From the NCBI GenBank assembly GCA_002407865.1, contig DHPI01000019.1, positions 8,772 through 17,864 of the forward strand: a DNA stretch of 9,093 bases, read 5' to 3'. The position numbers were made by a program, and so were the translations under genes. The notes under the pieces were generated by a model. That model had not been told where the DNA came from. It made no database searches and saw only the letters and a program-made list of their open reading frames with translations. Every line of letters begins with the position of its first letter. Within the stretch, counting starts at the first letter, position 1. Source of the DNA: Spirochaetia bacterium UBA5368. GTDB lineage: Bacteria; Spirochaetota; UBA4802; UBA5368. Of the stretch, positions 1 to 6,786 are shown one piece after another.

Positions 1-2374
1 GCTTTTTATGGATACGGGAATAGGCAAAACCTCATATTCGGTGATGGAGCAGGGCAAAATAGACCTCATTCTTTCGACGCGCGCGGAAGATCGTCGATAT
101 ATTTTCGAGGAGGCTGCCGGCATATCGCGATTCAAGTATCAGAAAAAGGAGTCCCTGCGGAAGCTTGAGGATACAAGCGACAACCTCGAAAGAATCAACG
201 ATATCATTCGTGAAATAGAGCGAGAAAAAGACCTGAAGGCGAAACAGGCGGATAAAACCAGGATTTATATGGGATTGATTGCAGAGCTGAAGGCGCACGA
301 CATAAAGCTCAATATGCTGCGCTTTGCCGACCTGAAGAAAAAAAGGGAACGTTACGAATTCGATGTAGATAAATGCAAAAAAGAGCGGGAGGCGCTCTCC
401 GCGAAGGTATCGACGATATCCGCTGAAAACGAAAAGGACGAGAAATACAAGAACGACATTCAGCTCCAGTTGTTCGAACTCGACAAAAAGCTGCACACCT
501 ATCGTATAAAGCTGGAAGACATTGACATTAAAACCGAGAAAAACCGCAGGCTCATAGAGGAACAGCAACAGCGGCGCCAGAAGATAGAAAAAAACATCAA
601 TGAAAGAAAAACCAGTCGCCTGCATCTTGACGAGGAGAGGACGAAACACGAGCAATCCGCCGTTGCGATACGCAAGAAGATAGAAGACGACCGTGGAAAA
701 CTGGCCGGCATTTTCGACATGCGCAAGCGGAAGATCGAATCCATTCACAGCGCGCGGGATACCATTGAAGAAAACAGAAAGAAGATAAAATCGAATGATG
801 AATCGCTGAAGCAGCTTCGCGGCTCTCTTGAGGTGGTTATTAAAAAGCTGGTCGACGCGATAGAGAAGCGCAAGGCGGAGCTTGCCGGCTCGGAAGAAGA
901 GCGTCAGAGTGTGCGCGCCAGAATAAACGAGCGCGTGACTTCAGTTGACGGCGCGCTGCAGGAAGCGCTGCGGCATCTTGAAATCGGTATGACTGACGAT
1001 GCGAAATCGGTATTGCGGGACATTGATATCGACGGCCTGCGCGACGATATCACCCGGTTCGAATCGTTCGAGGACGGTTTCCGTTCCATCCTCTTCGACA
1101 AAACCGGCATTCATGCGCAAAAAGAGGAAATCGACCGGAGAATACGGGAAACCATGATGGCGACGGACGTCCTTAACGCCGACATCGTGATGTTAGATGA
1201 ACGAATCAGGCGCGACCAGGCGGAGCTTGAGGAGATCAATGGCATGATAATGCGAATCGAAAAAGATCTCTCGCGCGATGAGAATGAAAAGGAATGGCTT
1301 GAAAAGCATATCAAATCGTTGCAGCTTCAAATACGCGATGTTGAAAAGCAGATAGAAAATTTCCGGGAGGAGATGCTCCGGTCTGAAAAGGCGATAGAGA
1401 ATTATCAGAACGAGATACAGGAATGGGAAAGCAGGCTTATCGAATTCAACGAGCGCAGCGAATCGTTGAAGAAAAACATCGCCGAATTTACCGAAAAGAG
1501 AGAGGATATAGACAGGCGCATTTTGGACAGAAGGGATCTGTCGAAGAAGGATGCGGAAAACCTTAAAAAAACATCCGACAGGATAAGCGAACTGGAAAAG
1601 TCGCTGCTTGAGATTATTTTTAAAATCAACGGCATAGAGGAGCACCTCTGGGTCGAATACGAAAAAAAGATTTCCGAGTTGAAGGGTTTCACGGTGGACG
1701 AATCAATGCTTCCTGGAATCCAGAAGAACATCCAGGATTTAAAGAAAAAGATACAGGACCTCGGCCCGATAAACAACCTCGCCATTGAAGAGTACAGGGA
1801 CCTTAAAAAGCGATTCGAGTATTATATCAACCAGAAGAAAGACATAGAAAAGGCCCGTGAGGATATTCTCTCGGTCATCGAGGATATAAATAAAACCTCG
1901 GTGGAAATGTTTGTGGCCACATTCGCCGAGATACAAAAGAATTTTTCTGAAATATTTAAACAATTATTCGAAGGCGGCACCGCCACGCTCGAATTGATCG
2001 ATTTCGAGAATCCGCTCGAGAGCGGCATCGAAATTTTTGTACGTCCGCCCGGCAAAAAGCTGAAAAACATAAACCTGCTTTCAGGCGGCGAGCGGGCGAT
2101 GACCGCGACGGCGCTGCTGTTCGCGACATATATGGTAAAGCCCTCGCCGTTCTGTTTTCTCGATGAGATAGACGCGCCGCTTGATGAGGAAAATATTGGA
2201 CGATTCATAAGGATGCTGCAACAGTTTTCGCGAAGCACGCAGTTTATGATCGTGTCGCACAATAAAAAGACAATGAGCATCGGCCAGTCTATTTACGGTG
2301 TTACCATGGAGGATGCCGGCGTTTCGAAGGTGGTGTCGCTCAGAATGGAGAAGGTCGAGAAGAAAGCCGTATAA
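1..2374 (+). CDS. smc: Chromosome partition/condensation protein SMC, 5'-truncated by window edge, short form without a canonical hinge
   Basis: SMC ATPases bind and organise chromosomal DNA, normally with ScpA and ScpB. The reading frame enters from the left (first full codon at base 2), so the N-terminal lobe with Walker A, roughly 140 residues by comparison with the family, lies outside. Counting from the Met at base 8, the protein opens with the SMC-typical DTGIGKTSYSVMEQGK and FEEAAGISRFKYQKK stretches. A long charged coiled coil follows (about 35-280), then a small less coil-like segment (about 281-380), a second coil (about 380-635) and the C-terminal head. The head has signature LSGGERA (S692, G693, G694), Walker B FCFLDEID (D719, E720), a D-loop APLDEEN and switch histidine H751 in VSHNK. 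The visible 788 residues imply about 930 in total, below the roughly 1150-1190 usual for bacterial SMC; the deficit sits mainly in the hinge and arms. No CxxC zinc hook is seen, which argues against Rad50/SbcC. The stop is TAA at 2372-2374. The family call is firm. Confidence 0.95.
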   Translation, partial: LFMDTGIGKTSYSVMEQGKIDLILSTRAEDRRYIFEEAAGISRFKYQKKESLRKLEDTSDNLERINDIIREIEREKDLKAKQADKTRIYMGLIAELKAHDIKLNMLRFADLKKKRERYEFDVDKCKKEREALSAKVSTISAENEKDEKYKNDIQLQLFELDKKLHTYRIKLEDIDIKTEKNRRLIEEQQQRRQKIEKNINERKTSRLHLDEERTKHEQSAVAIRKKIEDDRGKLAGIFDMRKRKIESIHSARDTIEENRKKIKSNDESLKQLRGSLEVVIKKLVDAIEKRKAELAGSEEERQSVRARINERVTSVDGALQEALRHLEIGMTDDAKSVLRDIDIDGLRDDITRFESFEDGFRSILFDKTGIHAQKEEIDRRIRETMMATDVLNADIVMLDERIRRDQAELEEINGMIMRIEKDLSRDENEKEWLEKHIKSLQLQIRDVEKQIENFREEMLRSEKAIENYQNEIQEWESRLIEFNERSESLKKNIAEFTEKREDIDRRILDRRDLSKKDAENLKKTSDRISELEKSLLEIIFKINGIEEHLWVEYEKKISELKGFTVDESMLPGIQKNIQDLKKKIQDLGPINNLAIEEYRDLKKRFEYYINQKKDIEKAREDILSVIEDINKTSVEMFVATFAEIQKNFSEIFKQLFEGGTATLELIDFENPLESGIEIFVRPPGKKLKNINLLSGGERAMTATALLFATYMVKPSPFCFLDEIDAPLDEENIGRFIRMLQQFSRSTQFMIVSHNKKTMSIGQSIYGVTMEDAGVSKVVSLRMEKVEKKAV

Positions 2375-2412
2375 CACGCTGCGGCTGATACTACGATTTT
2401 ACCGGAGGCGGT

Positions 2413-3249
2413 ATGAACCGTAAAAACATTTTCCTTTGTGCGTTGCTGGCCCTTGCGCTGGTGATCGCGCTTCACGCCGGCGTACGGGCCGCGGGAAAAG
2501 ATATAATCCTCGCGACCACGACAAGCACCCAGGATTCCGGCTTGTTAGACATCCTCGTTCCGCTGTTTCAGAAAAAAACTGGATATTTCGTAAAAACAAT
2601 TGCCGTGGGTTCGGGACAGGCGATGGCGATGGGCGAGCGCGGAGAGGCCGATGTGCTGCTGGTGCATTCGCCCGAGTCCGAGCTGAAGTTTATGCAGGGC
2701 GGTCATGGCGTGAATCGGCGTATCGTGATGCACAATGATTTTATCATAGTCGGTCCGAAATCGGACGGGGCGAACATTCGCGGGATGAAGTCGACCGCCG
2801 AGTCATTCAGAAAAATCGCGTCATCCTCTTCTTTGTTTCTGTCGCGTGGCGACAATTCTGGCACGCACGCAAAGGAAATAAAAATCTGGCAAAAGGCCGG
2901 CATTGCTCCCGAAAGGGAGAGATGGTACCAGCAGACGGGGCTTGGAATGGGGCAGACGCTCAATGTTGCCGCGGAAAAGGGCGGCTATACCATCGCGGAC
3001 AGGGGCACCTATCTTGCGTTGAAAAAAAACATTCCGCTCGATGTAATGGTCGAGGGCGACGTATCGCTGCGAAATATCTACCACGTTATCGAGATAAATC
3101 CTGCGAAGCATGCCGGAATAAACAGCGCGGGCGCGCGGGCGTTTGCCAGATTTATAATATCACGTGAAGCGCAATCGATCATCCGTGACTTCGGTGTTGC
3201 AAAATACGGCGCTCCATTGTTCTATCCCGATGCCGGGATGAAGGAATAG
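2413..3249 (+). CDS. tupA: Tungstate ABC transporter, periplasmic substrate-binding protein
   Basis: This is the extracytoplasmic receptor that captures the tungstate oxyanion and hands it to the TupB permease for use in tungsten or molybdenum cofactor enzymes. Residues 1-27 form a Sec signal peptide: basic MNRK, a hydrophobic core, then a GVRAAG cleavage region. The mature protein begins with the hallmark TupA motif TTTSTQDSGLL (T35-L45), whose TTTS stretch is known to contact the oxyanion. The conserved loop SRGDNSGTH follows, with R145 a plausible ligand, then the GGYTIADRGTYLAL block near the C-terminus, typical of TupA rather than ModA or PstS. The 278-residue length fits the family. GGAGG at 2404-2408 lies 4 bases before the ATG, supporting this start. 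It begins 38 bases after smc and ends 8 bases before tupB, so it heads the operon. I saw no molybdenum/tungsten riboswitch or clear promoter in the short gap, so its promoter may lie within the smc 3' end. Molybdate specificity cannot be excluded. Confidence 0.93.
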   Translation: MNRKNIFLCALLALALVIALHAGVRAAGKDIILATTTSTQDSGLLDILVPLFQKKTGYFVKTIAVGSGQAMAMGERGEADVLLVHSPESELKFMQGGHGVNRRIVMHNDFIIVGPKSDGANIRGMKSTAESFRKIASSSSLFLSRGDNSGTHAKEIKIWQKAGIAPERERWYQQTGLGMGQTLNVAAEKGGYTIADRGTYLALKKNIPLDVMVEGDVSLRNIYHVIEINPAKHAGINSAGARAFARFIISREAQSIIRDFGVAKYGAPLFYPDAGMKE

Positions 3250-3257
3250 CGCCGGCC

Positions 3258-3953
3258 GTGGAACTGCTTTTTGAAGGCATACGGGAGGCGTTCAGGCTGC
3301 TGATTCATGCCGATCCCGAAGTTGTGCGCATAACGCTTCTTTCGCTGAAAATCTCCGGATGCGCGACCTTTATCAGCCTGATCATCGGAATCGGCGCGGG
3401 TATGCTGATCGCCCTTGTCGAGTTTCCGGGGAAAAGGCTTCTTATTTCCATAATAAACACAGGAATGGGGCTTCCGCCGGTGGTTGTTGGATTGTTTGTG
3501 ACGATTTTCATCTGGCGAAACGGGCCACTGGGATTTCTGGGAATTCTGTACACGCCAACGGCGATGATTGCCGCACAGGCGATAATTGCGACGCCGATCG
3601 TAGCGGGTATTACAATCGCGGCGATACAGCATCTTCCCGAGGAACTGCGTTTGCAGATTCTCGCACTCGGGGCGACCAGGACGCAGATGGTCTGGATGCT
3701 GATGAAAGAATCCCGGCTGCCGTTGCTTGCCGCCGTCATGGCCGGTTTCGGCGGTGTGATATCGGAGATCGGCGCCTCAATCATGGTAGGCGGCAATATT
3801 ATGGGATACACGCGTGTTCTTACAACGGCGACTGTCATGGAAACGAGCAGAGGCAATTTCGATGTCGCAATAGCGTTAGGCGTTATTCTTCTGTTGCTTT
3901 CATTCAGCGTAAATTTCATACTGACGACCATTCAGCAATATGACAAAAAATAA
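3258..3953 (+). CDS. tupB: Tungstate ABC transporter, inner-membrane permease
   Basis: This is the membrane subunit that moves tungstate across the cytoplasmic membrane, probably as a homodimer. Hydrophobic segments lie at about residues 22-50, 60-84, 94-118, 148-176 and 200-223. Between the third and fourth is the EAA-type coupling loop that docks on the ATPase (EELRLQILALGATRTQ, starting at E128, invariant-type Gly at 138). The segment GFGGVISEIGASIMVGGN is characteristic of the TupB/ModB-like permeases. The 231-residue length is usual for TupB. The start is GTG at 3258; AAGGA at 3241-3245, inside the end of tupA, is a somewhat distant Shine-Dalgarno (12-base gap), so translational coupling to tupA is likely. 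No in-frame ATG nearby fits better. The 3' end overlaps tupC by 14 bases. Confidence 0.92.
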   Translation: MELLFEGIREAFRLLIHADPEVVRITLLSLKISGCATFISLIIGIGAGMLIALVEFPGKRLLISIINTGMGLPPVVVGLFVTIFIWRNGPLGFLGILYTPTAMIAAQAIIATPIVAGITIAAIQHLPEELRLQILALGATRTQMVWMLMKESRLPLLAAVMAGFGGVISEIGASIMVGGNIMGYTRVLTTATVMETSRGNFDVAIALGVILLLLSFSVNFILTTIQQYDKK

Positions 3954-5049
3954 CATACGTCCAATACTTCTCGATATACGGAATCTTTCCAGTGTCCGCG
4001 GAGGACGCACGGTATTGAATATACCGGAAATGCGGATCTACGAGGGAGAAATTCTGTCTTTGATAGGGCCCAATGGCGCGGGAAAAACCACCTTGCTCAT
4101 GGCACTGCTGCGCCTCGTCCCATTGGAATCGGGCGTTATAGTGTTTAAAAACACTCCATTGAATGAAACCCTGCCGCACGATACATACAGGCGCCATTTC
4201 GTGATGGTGTTCCAGAAATCATTGTTATTCAATTCAAGCGTGTTTAACAATATAGCGTACGGCCTGCGAATCCGGGGGATTCGCGGCAGGGAATTGCTGC
4301 GTCGTGTCGATGAACAAATGGCATTGTTCGGCATTGCGCATTTGCGCAATCGTCACGCGCGGAAAATATCCGGCGGAGAGGCCCGGCGCGTAAGCCTGGC
4401 GAGGGCGTTCGTATTGAATCCGACTGTGGTGCTGCTCGATGAACCGTTTGCCGGGCTGGATACGCCCACACGCGATGCGCTCATTGCGGATTGTGAAAAA
4501 ATTTTGCGCGCGTCGGGTACAACGGCGATATTTGCGACGCACGACAGGAACGAAGCGCTCATGCTTTCCGACAGGATATCCGTTATGAATGAAGGCCGCA
4601 TATTACAAACGGGAGCACCGGAAGACATTATGCACAGGCCGGCGAATGAGTTTGTCGCTTCGTTTGCCGGAACCGATACCATAATTTCAGGGCCGGTAAT
4701 TAAAAAAAACAGGGGAACATTATTCATAGAGGTAAACGGCAGTATACTGGAAATAGTCGGCGAGGCGAAAATCGGATCAAAAGTGACATTCTGTGTGCGG
4801 CCCGAAAACATACTTCTTTCAAAAAAAGCCAGTCGTGCGACAAGCGCGCGAAACGCCTTTGCCGGTTCAATACAGCGGATACTGCCGGTGGGGCACTTCT
4901 ACAAGGTGTTCATTGATTGCGGGTTCCAATTGATAGCGCATGTGACGCATCAGTCGGTAAAGAACCTCGGACTCGCTGAAGGAGGAAAAATCGTCGCGTC
5001 ATTCAAGGCGACGGCGGCGCATATAATTCGCGGCGCGGCGGAAGTGTAG
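3940..5049 (+). CDS. tupC: Tungstate ABC transporter, ATP-binding protein with C-terminal TOBE-type domain
   Basis: This cytoplasmic ATPase drives tungstate uptake through TupB. In order: Walker A GPNGAGKTT (G43-T51), Q-loop glutamine Q92 in VFQKSLLF, signature ISGGEARR (I143-R150), Walker B VVLLDEPFAGLD (D167, E168) and switch histidine H201 in ATHDRNE. After the ATPase core (about 240 residues) comes an extension of about 125 residues. It holds FCVRPENILL and a beta-rich segment near residues 300-365, resembling the TOBE/MOP-like regulatory domain of ModC and WtpC ATPases. In those proteins this domain can bind oxyanion and throttle transport; here that is inference. Many TupC proteins are shorter and lack the extension, so a ModC/WtpC-like name is an alternative. 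The ATG lies inside tupB (14-base overlap, other frame) and no strong Shine-Dalgarno precedes it, so expression is probably translationally coupled. It ends 18 bases before the convergent STAS gene. Confidence 0.9.
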   Translation: MTKNNIRPILLDIRNLSSVRGGRTVLNIPEMRIYEGEILSLIGPNGAGKTTLLMALLRLVPLESGVIVFKNTPLNETLPHDTYRRHFVMVFQKSLLFNSSVFNNIAYGLRIRGIRGRELLRRVDEQMALFGIAHLRNRHARKISGGEARRVSLARAFVLNPTVVLLDEPFAGLDTPTRDALIADCEKILRASGTTAIFATHDRNEALMLSDRISVMNEGRILQTGAPEDIMHRPANEFVASFAGTDTIISGPVIKKNRGTLFIEVNGSILEIVGEAKIGSKVTFCVRPENILLSKKASRATSARNAFAGSIQRILPVGHFYKVFIDCGFQLIAHVTHQSVKNLGLAEGGKIVASFKATAAHIIRGAAEV

Positions 5050-5067
5050 TTAATGCCGGCGCATGGG

Positions 5068-5451
5068 TTATCGCGCATCGCAATAATCATTTTCACGAAT
5101 ATTTCGTAATGCATCAATTTCGGTATCCTCAATTATGAACAGCCTTGATTTCAGTCGGATAATTTTAAGCACCTGTTTAATATGACATGGCACCTCGACG
5201 AGAATGCATTTTTTCCCGCTTTCATTTCCAAGAACGGTTGCAATTGTATAGAGCGCATTAATTCCAGACGCATTAATGCCTTCGAGCTTCTCGAGGTTAA
5301 CAATTATATTATTCTTAAACCGGTTTTTATTGACGAATTCGCTGACAAGCCTGTTGTTAAATGAGTCGATAGCCCCCTCGATCCTGATTATTGTGCAATC
5401 GCGAAGATCGTTCATGGAAATGGTAAGCCGATGTGATGAATATGTATTCAT
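5068..5451 (-). CDS. STAS-domain anti-sigma factor antagonist (SpoIIAA/RsbV-like)
   Basis: This small cytoplasmic protein of 127 residues consists almost wholly of one STAS domain. Proteins of this kind bind an anti-sigma kinase and release a sigma factor or other target. The start of the domain (CTIIRIEGAIDSFNNRLVSE) matches the first strands of SpoIIAA-type proteins. The central NLEKLEGINASGINALYTI corresponds to the family's DSSG loop. Ser62, directly before Gly63, sits where the regulatory phosphoserine of SpoIIAA lies, while the preceding D-S pair is N-A. The start ATG (complement of 5449-5451) has a GAAAGG ribosome binding site (complement of 5459-5464) 7 bases upstream. The gene is convergent with tupC and has no partner kinase or phosphatase beside it, so its target is unknown. 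Base composition is more AT-rich than the tup genes. The domain call is strong; the pathway is open. Confidence 0.85.
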   Translation of the reverse strand: MNTYSSHRLTISMNDLRDCTIIRIEGAIDSFNNRLVSEFVNKNRFKNNIIVNLEKLEGINASGINALYTIATVLGNESGKKCILVEVPCHIKQVLKIIRLKSRLFIIEDTEIDALRNIRENDYCDAR

Positions 5452-5610
5452 AGTAGAACCTTTCGTGCAATATTAATCTACTATCATGTTACCACATTAA
5501 TGCAGAATAAAAATAATAGATTCATAACTACGCTGGCATTGAAGACGCGCTACGACAAAATCGACCAAAATAAAGTATGTGATAATTATAACTGCAAAAA
5601 TTGTTGCAGC

Positions 5611-5655
5611 ACGCACTGATGATGCGTACCATGCCCACACTGTGGAGGTGGGCAT
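5611..5655 (+). promoter_or_regulatory. Tandem hairpin leader masking the Shine-Dalgarno of the DMT transporter gene
   Basis: Two consecutive inverted repeats lie directly before the transporter. The first is ACGCA (5611-5615) with TGCGT (5623-5627). The second is a perfect 8-base pair stem, ATGCCCAC (5631-5638) with GTGGGCAT (5648-5655), and a 9-base loop. The strong Shine-Dalgarno GGAGGTG (5644-5650) lies in the loop and right arm of the second hairpin, so folded RNA would partly hide it. A competing small palindrome, CCACA-C-TGTGG (5635-5645), overlaps. The base pairing is directly visible; a role in translation control is inferred. From 5452 to 5610 I see only AT-rich spacer and no convincing promoter on either strand. 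Confidence 0.45.
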
Positions 5656-5673
5656 ATCTGGATTCTCTATTCA

Positions 5674-6516
5674 TTGCTGTGCGCCCTTTTTTTATCGATT
5701 TCGGATTTATTGACGAAAAAATATGCGACGGTATTGACCGGGCCGTCGATAGCGTTCGGGCGGATAGTGTATCCGCTTCCTGTGTTATGGGCATATGCGG
5801 CGATAGACGGCATTCCGGGACATGGCGCGATTGATCCGCATCTTCTGTTGGTGTTCGGAATCGCTGTGCCGCTTGAAATTATAGCCCTCATGTTGTATAT
5901 ACGCGCGCTTAAAATTTCTCCTCTTTCACTTACTGTTCCCTTCCTGTCGTTGACGCCGGCATTTTTACTGGTGACATCCCCTGTAATTATGGGGGAAAAA
6001 ACCGGGACCGCCGGCGCGGTCGGCGTTCTGTGCATCACGTTTGGCGCGTATGTTCTGTTTATGAACGGGGAAAAAAGCGGCCCCCTTGCGCCGTTCCGGC
6101 AGATGTTTCGCGAAAAGGGGGCACTGATGATGATCATTGTCGCGTTCATTTACAGCATAACATCGAATTTTGGAAAAATGGGAGTATTATATTCAAGCCC
6201 ATCGTTTTTTGCGGCGAGTTATTATTCAGCACTTGCGATGGTGATTTTTTCCATGAACGCGCGCAGGGGCTTTATCGCGATGGTTGCGAAAAAAGAGTTG
6301 ATTTTCATAGGGCTGGCTTCAGCGCTTATGATAACTTTTCATATGCTCGCAATTCGTCTGGTGGTGGTGCCATACATGATTTCGTTAAAGCGAAGCAGCC
6401 TTTTGATCAGCATAATCCTTGGCGGAATTCTATTTCATGAAAAAGGAATGGCGCACAAGCTTGCAGGGGGCGTCATCATGATGATCGGAATTCTACTTGT
6501 CGCAATCCTCGGATAA
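5674..6516 (+). CDS. EamA/DMT-superfamily membrane transporter
   Basis: This is an integral inner-membrane protein of about 280 residues with two homologous halves of roughly five helices each, the EamA/DMT (drug/metabolite transporter) plan. The N-terminal part SDLLTKKYA and later ALYI/LYIRALKISPLSLTVPFLSLTPAF match the conserved EamA features (small-residue helix ends, then a proline-rich helix 4). The second half repeats them as SITSNFGKMGVLYSSP and LKRSSLLISIILGGILFHEK. The substrate cannot be told from sequence. The start is uncertain. The first canonical start in frame is TTG 5674, but the frame is open back to a TGA at 5620-5622 and the residues before the TTG (HIWILYS) look like real first-helix sequence. 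The good Shine-Dalgarno GGAGGT (5644-5649) is spaced ideally for ATC at 5656, not for TTG 5674, so a rare ATC start adding six residues is possible. The gene is followed by an intrinsic terminator. Confidence 0.82.
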   Translation: MLCALFLSISDLLTKKYATVLTGPSIAFGRIVYPLPVLWAYAAIDGIPGHGAIDPHLLLVFGIAVPLEIIALMLYIRALKISPLSLTVPFLSLTPAFLLVTSPVIMGEKTGTAGAVGVLCITFGAYVLFMNGEKSGPLAPFRQMFREKGALMMIIVAFIYSITSNFGKMGVLYSSPSFFAASYYSALAMVIFSMNARRGFIAMVAKKELIFIGLASALMITFHMLAIRLVVVPYMISLKRSSLLISIILGGILFHEKGMAHKLAGGVIMMIGILLVAILG

Positions 6517-6603
6517 CACTGTTCCCGCACGCCGGTTTTTGAGCTGCGCCTAACGTCTCGATGTTCACGATCTATCCCTGTACGCGATGTTCTATAACCG
6601 GGC

Positions 6604-6647
6604 CTGATGTCTCCTGAAAGCGCAGGAGATGTCAGAATATTTTTTTT
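6604..6647 (+). terminator. Rho-independent terminator after the DMT transporter
   Basis: The arms are CTGATGTCTCCTG (6604-6616) and CAGGAGATGTCAG (6623-6635). They pair over 13 positions as RNA, 11 Watson-Crick and 2 G-U, around a six-base loop AAAGCG. A run of eight T follows at 6640-6647. It lies 87 bases beyond the transporter stop and isolates it from the downstream signalling gene. Confidence 0.88.
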
Positions 6648-6698
6648 GTGTAACACTCTCCGGATCATGCAGAATAAATTTACTATACATAATTACAC

Positions 6699-6782
6699 AA
6701 ATTAATATTAATAGTTGACTGCCATAATAACATGTAACATGCTGTCTTGCTGTGTATATATGAAAATACAAAAAAGGGGATG
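6699..6782 (+). promoter_or_regulatory. Promoter-like leader of the receiver/HATPase gene
   Basis: This AT-rich region lies between the terminator and the signalling gene. It has AAATTAAT (6699-6706), a consensus-like -35 hexamer TTGACT within TTGACTGC (6715-6722), and AATACAAAAAAGGGG (6765-6779), which carries the ribosome binding site. No good -10 is seen at 16-18 bases; TAACAT (6735-6740) is only 14 bases away, and TATATA (6755-6760) is far. The same three blocks recur at nearly the same spacing before the CoA-ligase gene, which supports a functional element of unknown class. Confidence 0.45.
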
Positions 6783-6786
6783 AACG

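Noticed and set aside
32..748. Long minus-strand open frame opposite smc (238 residues)
   Set aside because: It lies wholly antisense to a confidently identified coding region and shows no recognisable domain. It reflects the codon bias of the coiled-coil gene.
2375..2412. Molybdenum/tungsten cofactor riboswitch before tupA
   Set aside because: The gap is only 38 bases and shows no suitable structured element.
3305..3931. Minus-strand open frame of 208 residues opposite tupB
   Set aside because: tupB is a clear permease gene with the correct operon position; the antisense product is low-complexity and unlike any family I know.
5476..5521. Imperfect inverted repeat ATCTACTAT / ATAATAGAT upstream of the STAS gene
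   Set aside because: It has one mismatch, a long loop and very AT-rich surroundings; chance is likely.
5539..5586. TTGAAG ... GATAAT promoter before the transporter
   Set aside because: The spacing between the hexamers is about 36 bases, far from the normal 16-18.
5601..5834. Alternative plus-strand frame of 77 residues overlapping the transporter start
   Set aside because: Its product has no domain character and most of it overlaps the transporter in another frame; its ATG at 5631 lies in the hairpin arm.
5667..6149. Minus-strand open frame opposite the DMT transporter
   Set aside because: The plus-strand frame has consistent membrane helices and EamA motifs; the antisense frame has none.
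6559..6592. Direct repeat CGATGTTC (6559-6566 and 6585-6592) between the transporter and its terminator
   Set aside because: Two 8-base copies in a short spacer are weak evidence, and no third copy or structure was seen.
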